64,000 nt of DNA from JAZKDW01 sp040387375 (GCA_040387375.1 JAZKDW010000024.1:1-64000), one strand, 5' to 3'. Shown: positions 9,454-18,277, counted from the first letter of the stretch. Made by a program: numbers and translations. Notes: generated from the sequence alone by a model not told the origin.

Positions 9454-9613
9454 GAGTACCCACCCGGGATAAATTGTGAGTGTCTGCGGCCCTGACCGGC
9501 GCGCTGCCGCGTTGCCCGGCCCTTGCAGTGCTCGCACTGCGGCGGCCCGGGCGCCTTGCATCGCACTCGGCCAGGACCACATCCATCTCCCAATTTATCC
9601 CGGGTGGGTACTC
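9454..9613. repeat. Palindrome-ended intergenic repeat, copy 2 (160 bp)
   Basis: Perfect 23 bp terminal inverted repeats lie at 9454-9476 and 9591-9613 (ends gagtacccacccgggataaa and complement). The interior is homologous to the element at 2218-2405 but in the opposite orientation. Shared blocks include gcaaggcgcccgggccgccg and the ccgcagacactcacaattta end. It lies between the divergent PAP2 and HU genes, so its right end sits just 53 bp before the HU start codon and may affect that promoter. Confidence 0.82.
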
Positions 9614-9665
9614 ATTATCCTGTGCTGATGCTAGAATCCCAGCTCTTACCAATTAAGGACATTGC

Positions 9666-9944
9666 ATGAATAAAACTGAATTGATCGACGCCATCGCGGC
9701 GGACTGTGATTTGTCGAAAGCATCGGCGCAACGCGCCCTCGACTCGATCGTCAACAATGTTGTCAAAGCCGTCGCCAGTGGCGATTCAGTGCAACTGGTC
9801 GGATTCGGCACATTTGCATCCGGTAGCCGTGCCGAGCGCACAGGCCGCAATCCGCGCACCGGCGAAGAACTCACCATCGCTGCCGCGAAGACGGTCAAGT
9901 TTTCTGCTGGCAAAGCGTTCAAGGACGCAGTCAATAACAAGTGA
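9666..9944 (+). CDS. hupB: DNA-binding protein HU
   Basis: 92 residues, ATG with AAGGAC upstream. Full-length HU: MNKTELIDAIAADCDLSKAS at the N-terminus, the VQLVGFGTFA core strand, and the beta-arm with RTGRNPRTGEELTI carrying the conserved Arg-Asn-Pro tip that intercalates DNA. Ends KAFKDAVNNK. It is a nucleoid protein that bends DNA nonspecifically as a dimer. A clear intrinsic terminator follows 31 bp downstream, so it is monocistronic. Whether it is the HU-alpha or HU-beta type cannot be told here. Confidence 0.96.
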   Translation: MNKTELIDAIAADCDLSKASAQRALDSIVNNVVKAVASGDSVQLVGFGTFASGSRAERTGRNPRTGEELTIAAAKTVKFSAGKAFKDAVNNK

Positions 9945-9974
9945 TGTAAAGCCGCCGAAAATGATTGCAAAAAG

Positions 9975-9998
9975 GAGCGCTCTTCAGCGCTCTTTTTT
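9975..9998 (+). terminator. Rho-independent terminator of the HU gene
   Basis: A 7 bp perfect stem (GAGCGCT/AGCGCTC, 9975-9981 with 9986-9992) and a 4-base loop are followed by six T residues. Confidence 0.9.
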
Positions 9999-10340
9999 GT
10001 GGGTCTGACGTGCGTTGAAAAAATTGGCTAAATTTCATGCGCATGGCATGCGCATGCCGGGACAATTCAGTCCGCTTCCATTAAAATCGCCTGTCCATTC
10101 CAGCCTGCCTTCTTTCCCATGCATTCCAGAGTCCTCTCCGTCGGCCTGATCATTGCGCCCGTCACCGCAGATCATCAAGAATATTTCTTGCGATGCACAT
10201 TCGGTCGCAGGGAGAGGCCAACGGTGGCCGCACTTGCCGGGGCCGCCTTGATGTAATTTTTTGCAAAAGCCGTCAGCTTGTCTTTTGCAAGTCATGACCT
10301 ACCCTGAACAACGACTCGCCATTCTCGCGAGGAGAACATC
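9999..10340. other. Intergenic region upstream of HTH paralogue 2
   Basis: No gene was recognised. At 10261-10290 there is a 9 bp inverted repeat (TTGCAAAAG, 12 nt spacer, CTTTTGCAA) located 51 bp before the start codon of the HTH-like gene. That is a plausible operator or mRNA hairpin. A palindromic run of atgcgcatggcatgcgcat is at about 10038. Confidence 0.5.
10261..10290. promoter_or_regulatory. Inverted repeat, possible operator or hairpin
   Basis: A perfect 9 bp dyad TTGCAAAAG/CTTTTGCAA is separated by 12 nt, just upstream of the HTH-like gene at 10341. Autoregulation by the encoded protein is inferred, not shown. Confidence 0.4.
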
Positions 10341-10634
10341 ATGCAGAATCTGAGACATGATCCGACGGATCATGAAAGCTACGACACCAGCCATTTGTTT
10401 GACTCGGTGCTTGACCAACTGAACTTGCCAGACGATGCCGCGCTCTCGGACCTGCTGGGTGTCGCGCCGTCGGTCATCAGCGACATCCGGCACATGCAAT
10501 TGCCGCTTGAACCCGCGATGCTGATCCGCATCCATGAACTGACCGGCATCAGCATCATTGGTCTGCGCAACATTCTGGGTGACCGACGCAGGAAATTGCG
10601 CTTTTCGAATGATCCGGCAAGAACTGAAGAGTAA
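10341..10634 (+). CDS. Small HTH-like putative DNA-binding protein (paralogue 2)
   Basis: 97 residues, ATG preceded by GAGGAG. It aligns with the product of 193-525 over its whole core: HLFDSVLDQLNLPDDAALSD, then GVAPSVISDIRHMQLPLEPA, then MLIRIHELTGIS and GDRRRKLRFS. The AALSDLLGV-APSVISDIR segment has the shape of a helix-turn-helix. An inverted repeat lies just upstream. Function unknown; likely a small regulator. The two copies, on opposite strands 10 kb apart, suggest an expanded lineage family. Confidence 0.7.
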   Translation: MQNLRHDPTDHESYDTSHLFDSVLDQLNLPDDAALSDLLGVAPSVISDIRHMQLPLEPAMLIRIHELTGISIIGLRNILGDRRRKLRFSNDPARTEE

Positions 10635-10775
10635 GGCCGCGGGAATCCCCTGCCGGCCGGGTTTTTGAACGCACGCTGCCAATAAGAGACACTTCTCGAT
10701 TGGCATTGACGCGTGCCTCAACGCTTCTGATATATTCGACGTCATTGTTGCCTGACGGAAAAAATAGAAAATATC

Positions 10776-11789
10776 ATGGCATTCAAACTTCGTAAAACAG
10801 TGATCCGCTCGATCTGCCTGAATGCCACCGTATGTTTTGGGCTCAGCGCAGCGGTTGGCGTTTTATCGGGTATATGGGAAGTCGGTATTGCCTCTCTGGC
10901 CTGGCCGCTGGTTCTTGCACTGGGAATGGGCTTGCTGACAGGCTGGATGATGGTGGCGAAAATCAAGCGGAACGTGCTGCGGGCCATACCTCGCAATATC
11001 ACTTGTGTTCGCCTGGAGCGAGGTGCGGAAATAAACGGTTTCAGCTTTGACTGGACAATATTCAAGGACCTTGCGCTACAGTTGGAAGCACGCGGTTATG
11101 TACATCTGGGGGAGTACGCTCCTTATCCGTTACCGGAGAAATTCGTCGGCATTTCGGCTTTTTTCCTCGACGCGTTGACCTCCACCTTCATTGAAATCCG
11201 TCACAAGCAGATGCGGCGGCGGCCAACCCCGAATAGGGCCCCCAGTCTCCAAGGCATGCAGATTTCGATCATCTCCATCGTGGGTGGCAATGTCCGAACG
11301 ATCACCACCGACCGAATTCCCAGCGCCAGGGATTACCTGATCCGGGGAAATCACGACATTGTTGCTGCATTTCCGGAAATGCCACTCGTGTCCCTGCTGG
11401 CAAAACATCAACGGCTGCTCAATCTGCTGCACGAGCGCACCGGCAAGAATGCGAGCGTCGGCATGAGCGTGGAGCGCCACGTATTACTGCAACGCCATTG
11501 CTGCGAGCAGGCACGCAGTCGCATCGAAAGCATGAGTGGCTACAGGATCGCACGTCAGGTTGACACCTTCGAGGCGAAACCAAAAAGGAAGTGGGCTCCA
11601 CCAACGGCGACGATTGCAGCCTTGCCCGTCATATCGCTCGCCGAACTGGACAAGAGCGCGTTTGCAAAAGGAGAACCGTCGATTCTTGACCCCGGGCCAT
11701 CCAGTTTGATCTCGACCACGTTCCTCAATTCGCCCGCTGCCAGCGGCAATAACGTCGGCGTCGAAATTCTTCAAAAACATTACTCATGA
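10776..11789 (+). CDS. Hypothetical membrane-anchored protein
   Basis: 337 residues. Two hydrophobic helices near the N-terminus (about 12-32 and 37-62: AVGVLSGIWEVGIASLAWPL, then VLALGMGLLTGWMMV) are followed by a soluble domain of about 270 residues. That domain contains FDWTIFKDLALQLEARGYVH and a basic stretch HKQMRRRPTPNR. The C-terminal 60 residues look disordered (Pro/Ser-rich). No family was recognised. It is followed after 15 bp by the convergent PcfJ-like gene. The ATG at 10776 has only a poor purine-rich site upstream. Confidence 0.65.
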   Translation: MAFKLRKTVIRSICLNATVCFGLSAAVGVLSGIWEVGIASLAWPLVLALGMGLLTGWMMVAKIKRNVLRAIPRNITCVRLERGAEINGFSFDWTIFKDLALQLEARGYVHLGEYAPYPLPEKFVGISAFFLDALTSTFIEIRHKQMRRRPTPNRAPSLQGMQISIISIVGGNVRTITTDRIPSARDYLIRGNHDIVAAFPEMPLVSLLAKHQRLLNLLHERTGKNASVGMSVERHVLLQRHCCEQARSRIESMSGYRIARQVDTFEAKPKRKWAPPTATIAALPVISLAELDKSAFAKGEPSILDPGPSSLISTTFLNSPAASGNNVGVEILQKHYS

Positions 11790-11804
11790 TGCGCGGCGGA
11801 TTAT

Positions 11805-12863
11805 TCACTGCATCGCGCCATTCATCTCCCGCACCACCATGTCGGCAACAGCGAGCATGTTTGGCGACAGCGATCTGTTGGAGTAGCCCACGGCCTGTTC
11901 CAGGATGTAATGGTCGCCTTGCCATTTCGCCGACATCGTGGCCACGGGGCGGCGCTTCCCCTCGGAACGGATGGACACCACGACAACCTGGCCGACGCGG
12001 CAGTGCGAACGATAGCTTTCCACGCAATGATGCATTGCGGCCGCTTCTTTCCATAACATGAAAGGGCTGTTCAAGGCGACCGCTGTATAACCCTGGATCG
12101 AGAGCGTGCTGAAAGGGGTGTCCCAGCTTTTTGCGCGTCGTTCATAAGACTCGCTGTATTTCTCGATCTTCCAGGCTTCCGCCTTGCGCAGGAACCACTC
12201 CCAGTTGGCATGCCGGAAGGTCGCCATCGCGATGGTGCGGGAATTGCCTTCCTCGATCAGCCAGCGGAAAACATCGGAAAAAAATTCCCTGATCTTTTCC
12301 CTTTGCAAGGTGTTGCCTTGTTCGTAAAGATGCACGATGCGCCTGAACGCGACGATGTTGGCTTGCACATTGGCGCCGCCTTCGTCGATACGGCGCCCCG
12401 CATGCGCGTAACCCGCAATCAAATCCCACATGAACCACGGCGGTTGCCGGTGAAACCCCAATGCCTGCAGCAGGAGCAGGTAGTTGAGGACGGCGTCACT
12501 GGCGTAACCGCTGGCGTAAAAATGCAGTGACTGCAGGATCAGGCGTGTTCTGCCGTTGGCGACCAGGCGCCAGGTGACCGGTGTGATGCCGCGCTGCAGA
12601 AGCGTGGACTTCAATTGTGCCGCAGGCTGTTTCCCGGCCGTCTGATCTGGCCGGTCCATGAACACGAAATAAAAGAGAATCAGCTGCGGGGTTTCGCGCC
12701 ACAAGGTCATGTAGGCACGCCATGTGGCACGGTCAATTGCGATTGCCGCAGCGCTGTGCCGGACGAGCGCACGCAGATCGCAACAAGTGCGGAGCGCCGT
12801 GCCGCAACGGCTGAATATCCGGATGATGATCGGCTGCACGGGCACAAAATCAATACAACGCAA
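11805..12863 (-). CDS. PcfJ-like protein
   Basis: 352 residues as read from a TTG at 12863; no clear ribosome site is seen, so the true start may lie further in (for example near MTLWRET). The C-terminal third has the PcfJ-type pattern: LWKEAAAMHHCVESYRSHCR, then VVVSIRSEGKRRPVATMSAK, then YILEQAVGYSNRSLS. PcfJ-domain proteins occur on plasmids, phages and chromosomes, and their function is not established. The N-terminal two thirds are helical with many Trp and aromatic residues. Possible link to mobile DNA, but no neighbour supports that here. Confidence 0.65.
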   Translation of the reverse strand: MRCIDFVPVQPIIIRIFSRCGTALRTCCDLRALVRHSAAAIAIDRATWRAYMTLWRETPQLILFYFVFMDRPDQTAGKQPAAQLKSTLLQRGITPVTWRLVANGRTRLILQSLHFYASGYASDAVLNYLLLLQALGFHRQPPWFMWDLIAGYAHAGRRIDEGGANVQANIVAFRRIVHLYEQGNTLQREKIREFFSDVFRWLIEEGNSRTIAMATFRHANWEWFLRKAEAWKIEKYSESYERRAKSWDTPFSTLSIQGYTAVALNSPFMLWKEAAAMHHCVESYRSHCRVGQVVVVSIRSEGKRRPVATMSAKWQGDHYILEQAVGYSNRSLSPNMLAVADMVVREMNGAMQ

Positions 12864-12940
12864 TGTGATCGATTCAAACGCAAACTACTTTTCATCAGCT
12901 ACATTATTTCGACAGGAAGCGGTCCATTCGGTTCACGGCT

Positions 12941-13465
12941 TCAGGGCGCGGAAATTCCCCACAAGGCCTTGCCGAAGGGGGAATCCAGATGTGTCAGATA
13001 CAGCCTCAGGTCAAGTTCGTATTGATGGTATTGCGGTTCCATGTAGGTGCACAGTTTATAGAACGCCTTGTCGTGCTCCTTCTCCTTCAGGTGCGCGAGC
13101 TCATGCACCGCGATCATCTTCAGGAACTCGAGCGGCACATTCTTGAACAGGGATGACACGCTGATCTCATGCTTGGCCTTGAGTTTGTTGCCCTGCACGC
13201 GCGAGATCGCGGTATGCAAGCCGAGCGCATGGCGGATGACATGGATCTTGCTGTCGAAAACAACCTTGCTGATCGGTTCACCATTCCGGATAAAGTCATT
13301 CTTGAGTTCGGTGACATATTGATAAAGCGCCTTGTCGGTACGGATCGCATGTGCCGCCGCATATTTTTTCAGAAGTACATCCGCCAGCCTGTCCTCGTCG
13401 ACGAGTTGCCGAACCTGCCGGCGAATATCGTCGGAATATCCCATCAGGTATTTCAATTGAAGCAT
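12941..13465 (-). CDS. YgjP/WLM-like zinc metallopeptidase
   Basis: 174 residues from the ATG at 13465, which has GGAAGGTGG upstream; a GTG at 13486 is an alternative. The zinc motif HELAHLKEKEH (H121, E122, H125, third ligand H131) lies in the C-terminal half, the arrangement of the M48-like YgjP family (DUF45). The rest is a conserved basic alpha/beta region. Family members are cytoplasmic and poorly characterised; some are linked to restriction-modification loci, which are absent here. Ends 77 bp after the PcfJ-like gene start, same strand. Confidence 0.8.
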   Translation of the reverse strand: MLQLKYLMGYSDDIRRQVRQLVDEDRLADVLLKKYAAAHAIRTDKALYQYVTELKNDFIRNGEPISKVVFDSKIHVIRHALGLHTAISRVQGNKLKAKHEISVSSLFKNVPLEFLKMIAVHELAHLKEKEHDKAFYKLCTYMEPQYHQYELDLRLYLTHLDSPFGKALWGISAP

Positions 13466-13574
13466 TGCCCACCTTCCATTGCACACAAGCCGCTATTTTA
13501 ACGGTAGCGGGCGAGTCGCTCCTTCGTGATAATCTGGTATCGTTTTTCATTGATACTTTCAACAAGGTGCTTCC

Positions 13575-13955
13575 ATGCCGTTACCCAAAAAACCCGACGC
13601 CGCCAGACTGGACCGCATCGTAGCCGACGCCCGGAAAAGCGCCGAGCAGCGAGAGATGGGATATCGCGAACGCGCGCTCAAGATCTATCCCTGGATTTGC
13701 GGACGCTGCACGCGTGAATTCAATCGCACCAACCTGCAGCAGCTGACAGTCCATCATCGCGATCACAACCACGATAACAATCCGCCTGACGGCAGCAACT
13801 GGGAGTTATTGTGCCTGTACTGCCACGATAATGAACATTCGCGCTACCTCGAGGCCGACCGCCAGGGCACATCGGGACAGAGCAGTGCGCCTGCGCAGGC
13901 AGCGACCCATAATCCTTTCGCCGCGCTGGCCGGGCTGATCAAGAAAACCCCATGA
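13575..13955 (+). CDS. yajD: YajD-family HNH nuclease
   Basis: 126 residues. It starts MPLPKKPDAARLDRIVADAR like E. coli YajD. Two zinc-binding CxxC pairs (C42-C45 and C80-C83) bracket the HNH core LTVHHRDHNHDNNPPDGSNW with H60/H61, and an HDNEHSR end follows. HNH fold proteins cut or nick DNA; YajD itself has no assigned role. A 25-residue Ala/Gln-rich tail follows the domain. It overlaps the next gene by 4 nt (ATGA), so the two are co-translated. Confidence 0.9.
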   Translation: MPLPKKPDAARLDRIVADARKSAEQREMGYRERALKIYPWICGRCTREFNRTNLQQLTVHHRDHNHDNNPPDGSNWELLCLYCHDNEHSRYLEADRQGTSGQSSAPAQAATHNPFAALAGLIKKTP

Positions 13956-14662
13956 AGATTGCCCGCCTGCCGCTCGTGCTGGCGATTGTGGCAGGATGTG
14001 TCCTGGCGCTGTCGGGACTCGGCGTACGCGCAGGTCTGTGGTCTTTCCAGACCGGATTCAAGATGTTGGGCGGCGCCGCGTTCGGCGGTCTGGCCGCCGG
14101 TGCCGGCGCGCTGCTGGCGCTGGCGATACCACGGATCCGGGCGGGCGCGGTTGCCTTGCTTCTGCCCGCGCTGCTGTTAGGTCTCGCGGTGGCCTTTGTG
14201 CCATGGTCATTGCTCAACCAGGCGAAGTCGCTGCCGCCCATTCACGATATCTCAACCGATCTCACGGATCCGCCGGCATTCCAGGCGATTCTGGCGCGGC
14301 GGGCTGGTGCGCCCAATTCAGCCCTGCATGGCGGTGAAAAAATCGCGCAGGCGCAACGCGCGGCGTATCCCGACATCCAGAGCCTGCAGCTTGCGGCGCC
14401 GCCCGCCGACGCCTTCCAGCGCGCCGTTGCTGCCGCGCGGGCAATGGGATGGGAAATGGTCGCCGAAGAGCCCGCCGCCGGCCGCATCGAAGCGACCGCC
14501 ACCACCCGGTGGTTCGGTTTCAAGGACGATGTGGTGGTGCGTGTGCGGCCGGCGGGGACGGGCAGCAAGGTGGATGTGCGCTCGGTTTCCAGGGTCGGCG
14601 TGGGTGATGCGGGCGCCAATGCGAAGCGGATTCGCGAATTCTTGATAAGGATGAGAGGGTAA
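13952..14662 (+). CDS. DUF1499 membrane protein
   Basis: 236 residues. Three hydrophobic segments in the first 85 residues are followed by a DUF1499 domain (about 95-236: DLTDPPAF, AYPDIQSLQL, AVAAARAMGWEMVAEEPAAG, RIEATATTRWFGFKDDVVVR, VDVRSVSRVG). DUF1499 proteins are widespread in proteobacteria with no defined biochemistry. Start overlaps the yajD stop. The N-terminal helices anchor it in the inner membrane, with the domain probably on the periplasmic side. Confidence 0.85.
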   Translation: MKIARLPLVLAIVAGCVLALSGLGVRAGLWSFQTGFKMLGGAAFGGLAAGAGALLALAIPRIRAGAVALLLPALLLGLAVAFVPWSLLNQAKSLPPIHDISTDLTDPPAFQAILARRAGAPNSALHGGEKIAQAQRAAYPDIQSLQLAAPPADAFQRAVAAARAMGWEMVAEEPAAGRIEATATTRWFGFKDDVVVRVRPAGTGSKVDVRSVSRVGVGDAGANAKRIREFLIRMRG

Positions 14663-14709
14663 TACGGTAAGATCGGTGCCGCCAATTCTCCGCAGGCAAG
14701 CTTGCAGGC

Positions 14710-17268
14710 TTGGCAAAAAAACATGCAACGGCGCCGGTACAGCTGGTCGTCACTAATACGGTGGGAAAAACATTGGACGAAAACGTAACACCCCCGAGCC
14801 GCGTCAAGCGCTCAATGTTGTGGCTGGCCACGCGTCTGAGGGCGCTCCGGGTTCCTGCATTCCTAAAACGCTTTTGCCTGCGAATCGGCGCTTTTTTCCA
14901 GGGCGCAGTGGATCCGGCCCTGGGCATACGCGCCAGGATTTTCTCCGGCATCAAGGGACTGGCCGCATTGGGTGCGACCGTCTTTGTGCTGTTGTGCGTT
15001 TATGTAATCGTGCTGATTCCTTTCACGCCCAGTATCGCGGATCTGAAAAAAGAAAAGATCGACCAGCCGACCGAACTCATTTCCTCGGATGGCAAGCGCC
15101 TGGCCTCATACAAGCGCCTGAACCGCGAATGGATAGAGCTTGATCGGGTGTCTCCCAACGTGGTCAAGGCGCTGATCGCCACCGAAGACCACCGTTTTTA
15201 TGAACACCATGGCGTCGACCTGAAACGCACCTTGATCGGCGCCGTGCGCACCGTGTTCGGCAAAACGGAAGGCGGCTCCACCATTACGCAGCAACTGGCG
15301 CGCAACCTGTATCCAGAGGATATCGGCCGCAGCCGATCGGTCACGCGCAAGATCAAGGAAATCATTACCGCGCTTAAAATCGAGAGTACCTACACAAAAA
15401 AGGAAATCCTCGAAACCTACCTCAATACCGTGCCCTTTCTGTATAACGCCTTCGGCATTGAAATGGCGGCGCGCACTTATTTCGACAAACCCGCATCCAG
15501 GCTGAACGTGAGTGAAAGCGCGACACTGATCGGCATGCTGAAAGGCACCAGCTATTACAACCCGGTGACCAATCCGGAGCGCGCGCTAAGCCGGCGCAAC
15601 GTGGTGCTGTCGCAGATGCTCAAGCGCGAGGTACTGACGCAGGCGAATTTCAACGCTTTGAAAAACCGCCCGATCCGTCTCGATTTCGAACGCCAGCGAG
15701 AGTCGCTTGGCCCGGCTCCACATTTTGCCGAGCACGTGCGCAAGTGGCTGATCGAATGGGCCGACCGCAACGACTACAACATTTATTCCGACGGTCTGAT
15801 TGTCTACACCACGGTCGACTCGCGCTTGCAGGCGGCCGCCAATCAGGCTGTCTCGCGTCAGATGACCAGCTTGCAGGCAGTCGCCGACGTGGAGTGGGGC
15901 ATGCGATCCGAGCGGCTGATTTCATCCAGCGCAAGTACCTACGCGGGCATGCGGCGGCGCGTCAAGCCGTTCGATTATTTCTGGAGCAGCAAGGACAGCG
16001 TGGTCAACGCCTTCATCCGTGAATCGGCGGTCTACCGCAACGCTGTCGAGTCCGGCACGGCGCCGGATGAGGCGCTGGCGCTGCTGAGAAAGGACGAGGA
16101 ATTCATCGACAAGCTGCGCGCCGACAAGACCCGTTTGCAGACCGGTTTTGTCGCCATTGATCCGGTCAGCGGCGCAGTGAGAGCCTGGGTCGGCAGCCGC
16201 GATTTCCTCACCGACCAGTACGACCACGTGGCGCGCGCGCAGCGTCAGCCGGGCTCCACCTTCAAACCCTTTGTATACGGCGCTGCGCTGGAGCAGGGCA
16301 TGTCGCCGGAGCAGCGTTTTGTCGACCGCGCGGTGGAAATTCCGCTGGGCGGCGGCAACGTCTGGCGGCCGAGCGACATGTCGGCGCCGACTGGCCGCGA
16401 GATGACCATCAGTGAAGGCCTGATGTTTTCCAAAAACACCATCACTGCCCAAGTCATGCAGGCGGTCGGACCTAAAAAGACCGCAGCTCTGGCGCGGAAG
16501 ATGGGGGTCCTGAGCCCGCTTGATCCGGTGCCGGCGCTTGCGCTCGGCACCAGTCCGGTGACGCCGATGGAAATGGTATCGGCTTATGCAACGATCGCCA
16601 ATGGCGGTGAATACGTCAAGCCGATTTTCATTAGCCGCATTACAGACAAGAGCGGCAGGGTGCTTGCCGAGTTCGAGACCAGCAAGGAACGTGCGCTGTC
16701 CGCGAAGTCGTCGGAATACCTGATCGACATGCTGCGCGGCGTGGTCAACCAGGGTACCGGGACCGCAGTCCGGTCACGTTTTGGCATACAGGCCGATGTC
16801 GCGGGAAAGACAGGGACCACGCAGAACAATACCGACGGCTGGTTCGTCCTGATGCACCCGCGGCTGGTGGCAGGATCATGGGTGGGTTTCAACGATTCGC
16901 GTGTGACGATGCGCAGCAGTTACTGGGGGCAGGGCGCGCATAACGCGCTGCTGGTGGTCGGCGATTTTTTCCAGCAAGCCCTGAACGGCAGAATGATTGA
17001 AACCGGCGCCCGCTTCCCGCGTTCCGACGGTGTGTTTGGTCCGCTGCGCGACCGGGTGGACGAATGGTTTGGCAGCAGCAGGCCTGATTTCATTCCGCCG
17101 CCGCTGTCGCCCGAGCAGGAAGAGGAACTCGAGACGGCGCAAAGCGAGATCGAACGCATGATCGACCAGGCGCGTCAGGAGCAAAACGGCGTTGAACGGG
17201 ACCGCGGCCGCGGGCCGCCGGGTGGTGGACGCCGCAGCGAGACTGATTCCTTTACCCGGGGTTTCTGA
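14710..17268 (+). CDS. Class A penicillin-binding protein (PBP1A family)
   Basis: 852 residues from a TTG at 14710. The start is uncertain: GTG at 14761 is an alternative and neither has a strong ribosome site. One transmembrane helix (about 80-100) is followed by a GT51 transglycosylase domain with EDHRFYEHHG near 158 and GGSTITQQLARN near 187. The transpeptidase domain has PGSTFKP (Ser near 515, Lys three later), SKNT near 573 and KTGTT near 699. It polymerises and crosslinks peptidoglycan in the periplasm. The C-terminal 50 residues are Glu/Arg-rich. It lacks the OB-fold insertion length of large Gram-negative PBP1A. Confidence 0.9.
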   Translation: MAKKHATAPVQLVVTNTVGKTLDENVTPPSRVKRSMLWLATRLRALRVPAFLKRFCLRIGAFFQGAVDPALGIRARIFSGIKGLAALGATVFVLLCVYVIVLIPFTPSIADLKKEKIDQPTELISSDGKRLASYKRLNREWIELDRVSPNVVKALIATEDHRFYEHHGVDLKRTLIGAVRTVFGKTEGGSTITQQLARNLYPEDIGRSRSVTRKIKEIITALKIESTYTKKEILETYLNTVPFLYNAFGIEMAARTYFDKPASRLNVSESATLIGMLKGTSYYNPVTNPERALSRRNVVLSQMLKREVLTQANFNALKNRPIRLDFERQRESLGPAPHFAEHVRKWLIEWADRNDYNIYSDGLIVYTTVDSRLQAAANQAVSRQMTSLQAVADVEWGMRSERLISSSASTYAGMRRRVKPFDYFWSSKDSVVNAFIRESAVYRNAVESGTAPDEALALLRKDEEFIDKLRADKTRLQTGFVAIDPVSGAVRAWVGSRDFLTDQYDHVARAQRQPGSTFKPFVYGAALEQGMSPEQRFVDRAVEIPLGGGNVWRPSDMSAPTGREMTISEGLMFSKNTITAQVMQAVGPKKTAALARKMGVLSPLDPVPALALGTSPVTPMEMVSAYATIANGGEYVKPIFISRITDKSGRVLAEFETSKERALSAKSSEYLIDMLRGVVNQGTGTAVRSRFGIQADVAGKTGTTQNNTDGWFVLMHPRLVAGSWVGFNDSRVTMRSSYWGQGAHNALLVVGDFFQQALNGRMIETGARFPRSDGVFGPLRDRVDEWFGSSRPDFIPPPLSPEQEEELETAQSEIERMIDQARQEQNGVERDRGRGPPGGGRRSETDSFTRGF

Positions 17269-17379
17269 GCTCGGCTTTATCAGTTCAGCATCATATGGCG
17301 AGTCGATAGAATCGGCCTTGGGAGATATTGGCGTTCTTCCCGTGCCAGCGGGTTATGGATTCTCGCGCATGAGGGAATC

Positions 17380-17478
17380 GTAGGGTGTAATAAGCGTCAG
17401 CGCATTACACCTTGCAGCGTTCGCAAATGCCAACAGTGATCGGGCACGGTGTAATGCGCTTCGCTTATTACACCCTAC
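17380..17478. repeat. GTAGGGTGTAATAAGCG inverted repeat pair
   Basis: The left arm 17380-17411 and right arm 17448-17478 are near-perfect inverted copies (one indel and small mismatches). Each arm is itself a hairpin, with ggtgtaat pairing with attacacc. This GTAGGGTGTAATAAGCG type of palindrome is common between genes in many proteobacteria. It could act as a bidirectional transcription barrier after the PBP gene. Confidence 0.75.
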
Positions 17479-17620
17479 GAAATACACCCTGCAAATGTCA
17501 CCGTCGGCATTCCAGCACAGTCGCTACAACGATTGGATATGGGTTGCAAAAATATGGGTATAGATTGGCGCGCATGCGGGAATCCAGGGCCAGCTTGCAT
17601 CACGATGTCTTCATGCCGAT

Positions 17621-17728
17621 CCCACCAGGCTCGTCCTCGATAAAGTCAAGCTGAAGCAAGCGGAACTTGTAGCGGCGGATCAGGTCGCCTTGAATCATGA
17701 CCACAAGCTTACGCTGAAGCAGAACTGA
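17621..17728 (+). pseudogene. Possible C-terminal gene relic
   Basis: One frame reads LVLDKVKLKQAELVAADQVA, then LNHDHKLTLKQN and a stop. There is no start codon, and it begins inside a repeat. The clean, lysine-rich helical reading suggests the tail of a lost gene, but no family was recognised and chance is not excluded. Confidence 0.25.
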
Positions 17729-17824
17729 GCGATTCTCCGCTGGTGTTATGGAAGCCGCACGCTATAGTAAAAATAGCAGCTTTCATCGACCAGTTTTTCA
17801 GTGGAATCGTTCAGGAGCAATGTG

Positions 17825-18253
17825 ATGAACAACAGAATTTTTCCTGTAGTGATGGCAGTGATTGCCGCGTGTGTGACGCCAATGCTCGCAAACGCGCAAC
17901 AGGCGCCAGCGGATGCGCCGCCATCGATGCTTGAACGGCTCGAGGAAGGCGAAGTGCCTCCCATCACCATCTACAGTCCGAACGAACGCGAAGAGTTCAC
18001 CGAATACCGCCTGCCCGGAGGCAAAGTCATCAGGACAAGGGTGAGGATCGGCAACGACGTCTATTACCTGTATCCGAACGATCAATATGGCAGCGCGCTA
18101 CCCGGAGATGTGGAAAGCAATCCGAATCGCAGTGCGCAATGGAATGTTCTCGAATTCGAAATGGGCGGGTCAAGGGAAGCGCGTCGAGAGGCCGCCGCAC
18201 GCGCCGCAGCCTCCACACCCCCACCTCCGCCTCTGCCATCCGCAAGCAGATGA
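17825..18253 (+). CDS. DUF2782-like exported protein
   Basis: 142 residues from the ATG at 17825 with AGGAG seven bases upstream. Signal peptide: MNNRIFPVVMAVIAACVTPM then LANAQ. The core PPITIYSPNEREEFTEYRLPGG, KVIRTRVRIGNDVYYLYP resembles DUF2782 (an EYR...G.....V....G..YYL pattern), a small periplasmic domain of unknown role seen in beta- and gammaproteobacteria. A Pro-rich tail (STPPPPPLPSASR) ends it. It converges with the pseudouridine synthase gene 24 bp away. Confidence 0.75.
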   Translation: MNNRIFPVVMAVIAACVTPMLANAQQAPADAPPSMLERLEEGEVPPITIYSPNEREEFTEYRLPGGKVIRTRVRIGNDVYYLYPNDQYGSALPGDVESNPNRSAQWNVLEFEMGGSREARREAAARAAASTPPPPPLPSASR

Positions 18254-18277
18254 ACCGCACGCTGGCAGGCGCGAAGA

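Larger units (their letters stand above)
17269..17824. other. Intergenic region with REP-like repeats and a coding relic
   Basis: 556 bp. It contains a cgggttatggattctcgcgc motif (17350), a large inverted repeat (17380-17478), a second repeat piece ending in ccgatcccaccaggct near 17623, and a short possible gene relic (17621-17728). No intact gene was seen. Confidence 0.6.

Noticed and set aside
10035..10295. 86-codon minus-strand frame upstream of HTH paralogue 2
   Set aside because: No start signal; it covers a likely regulatory region with dyads.
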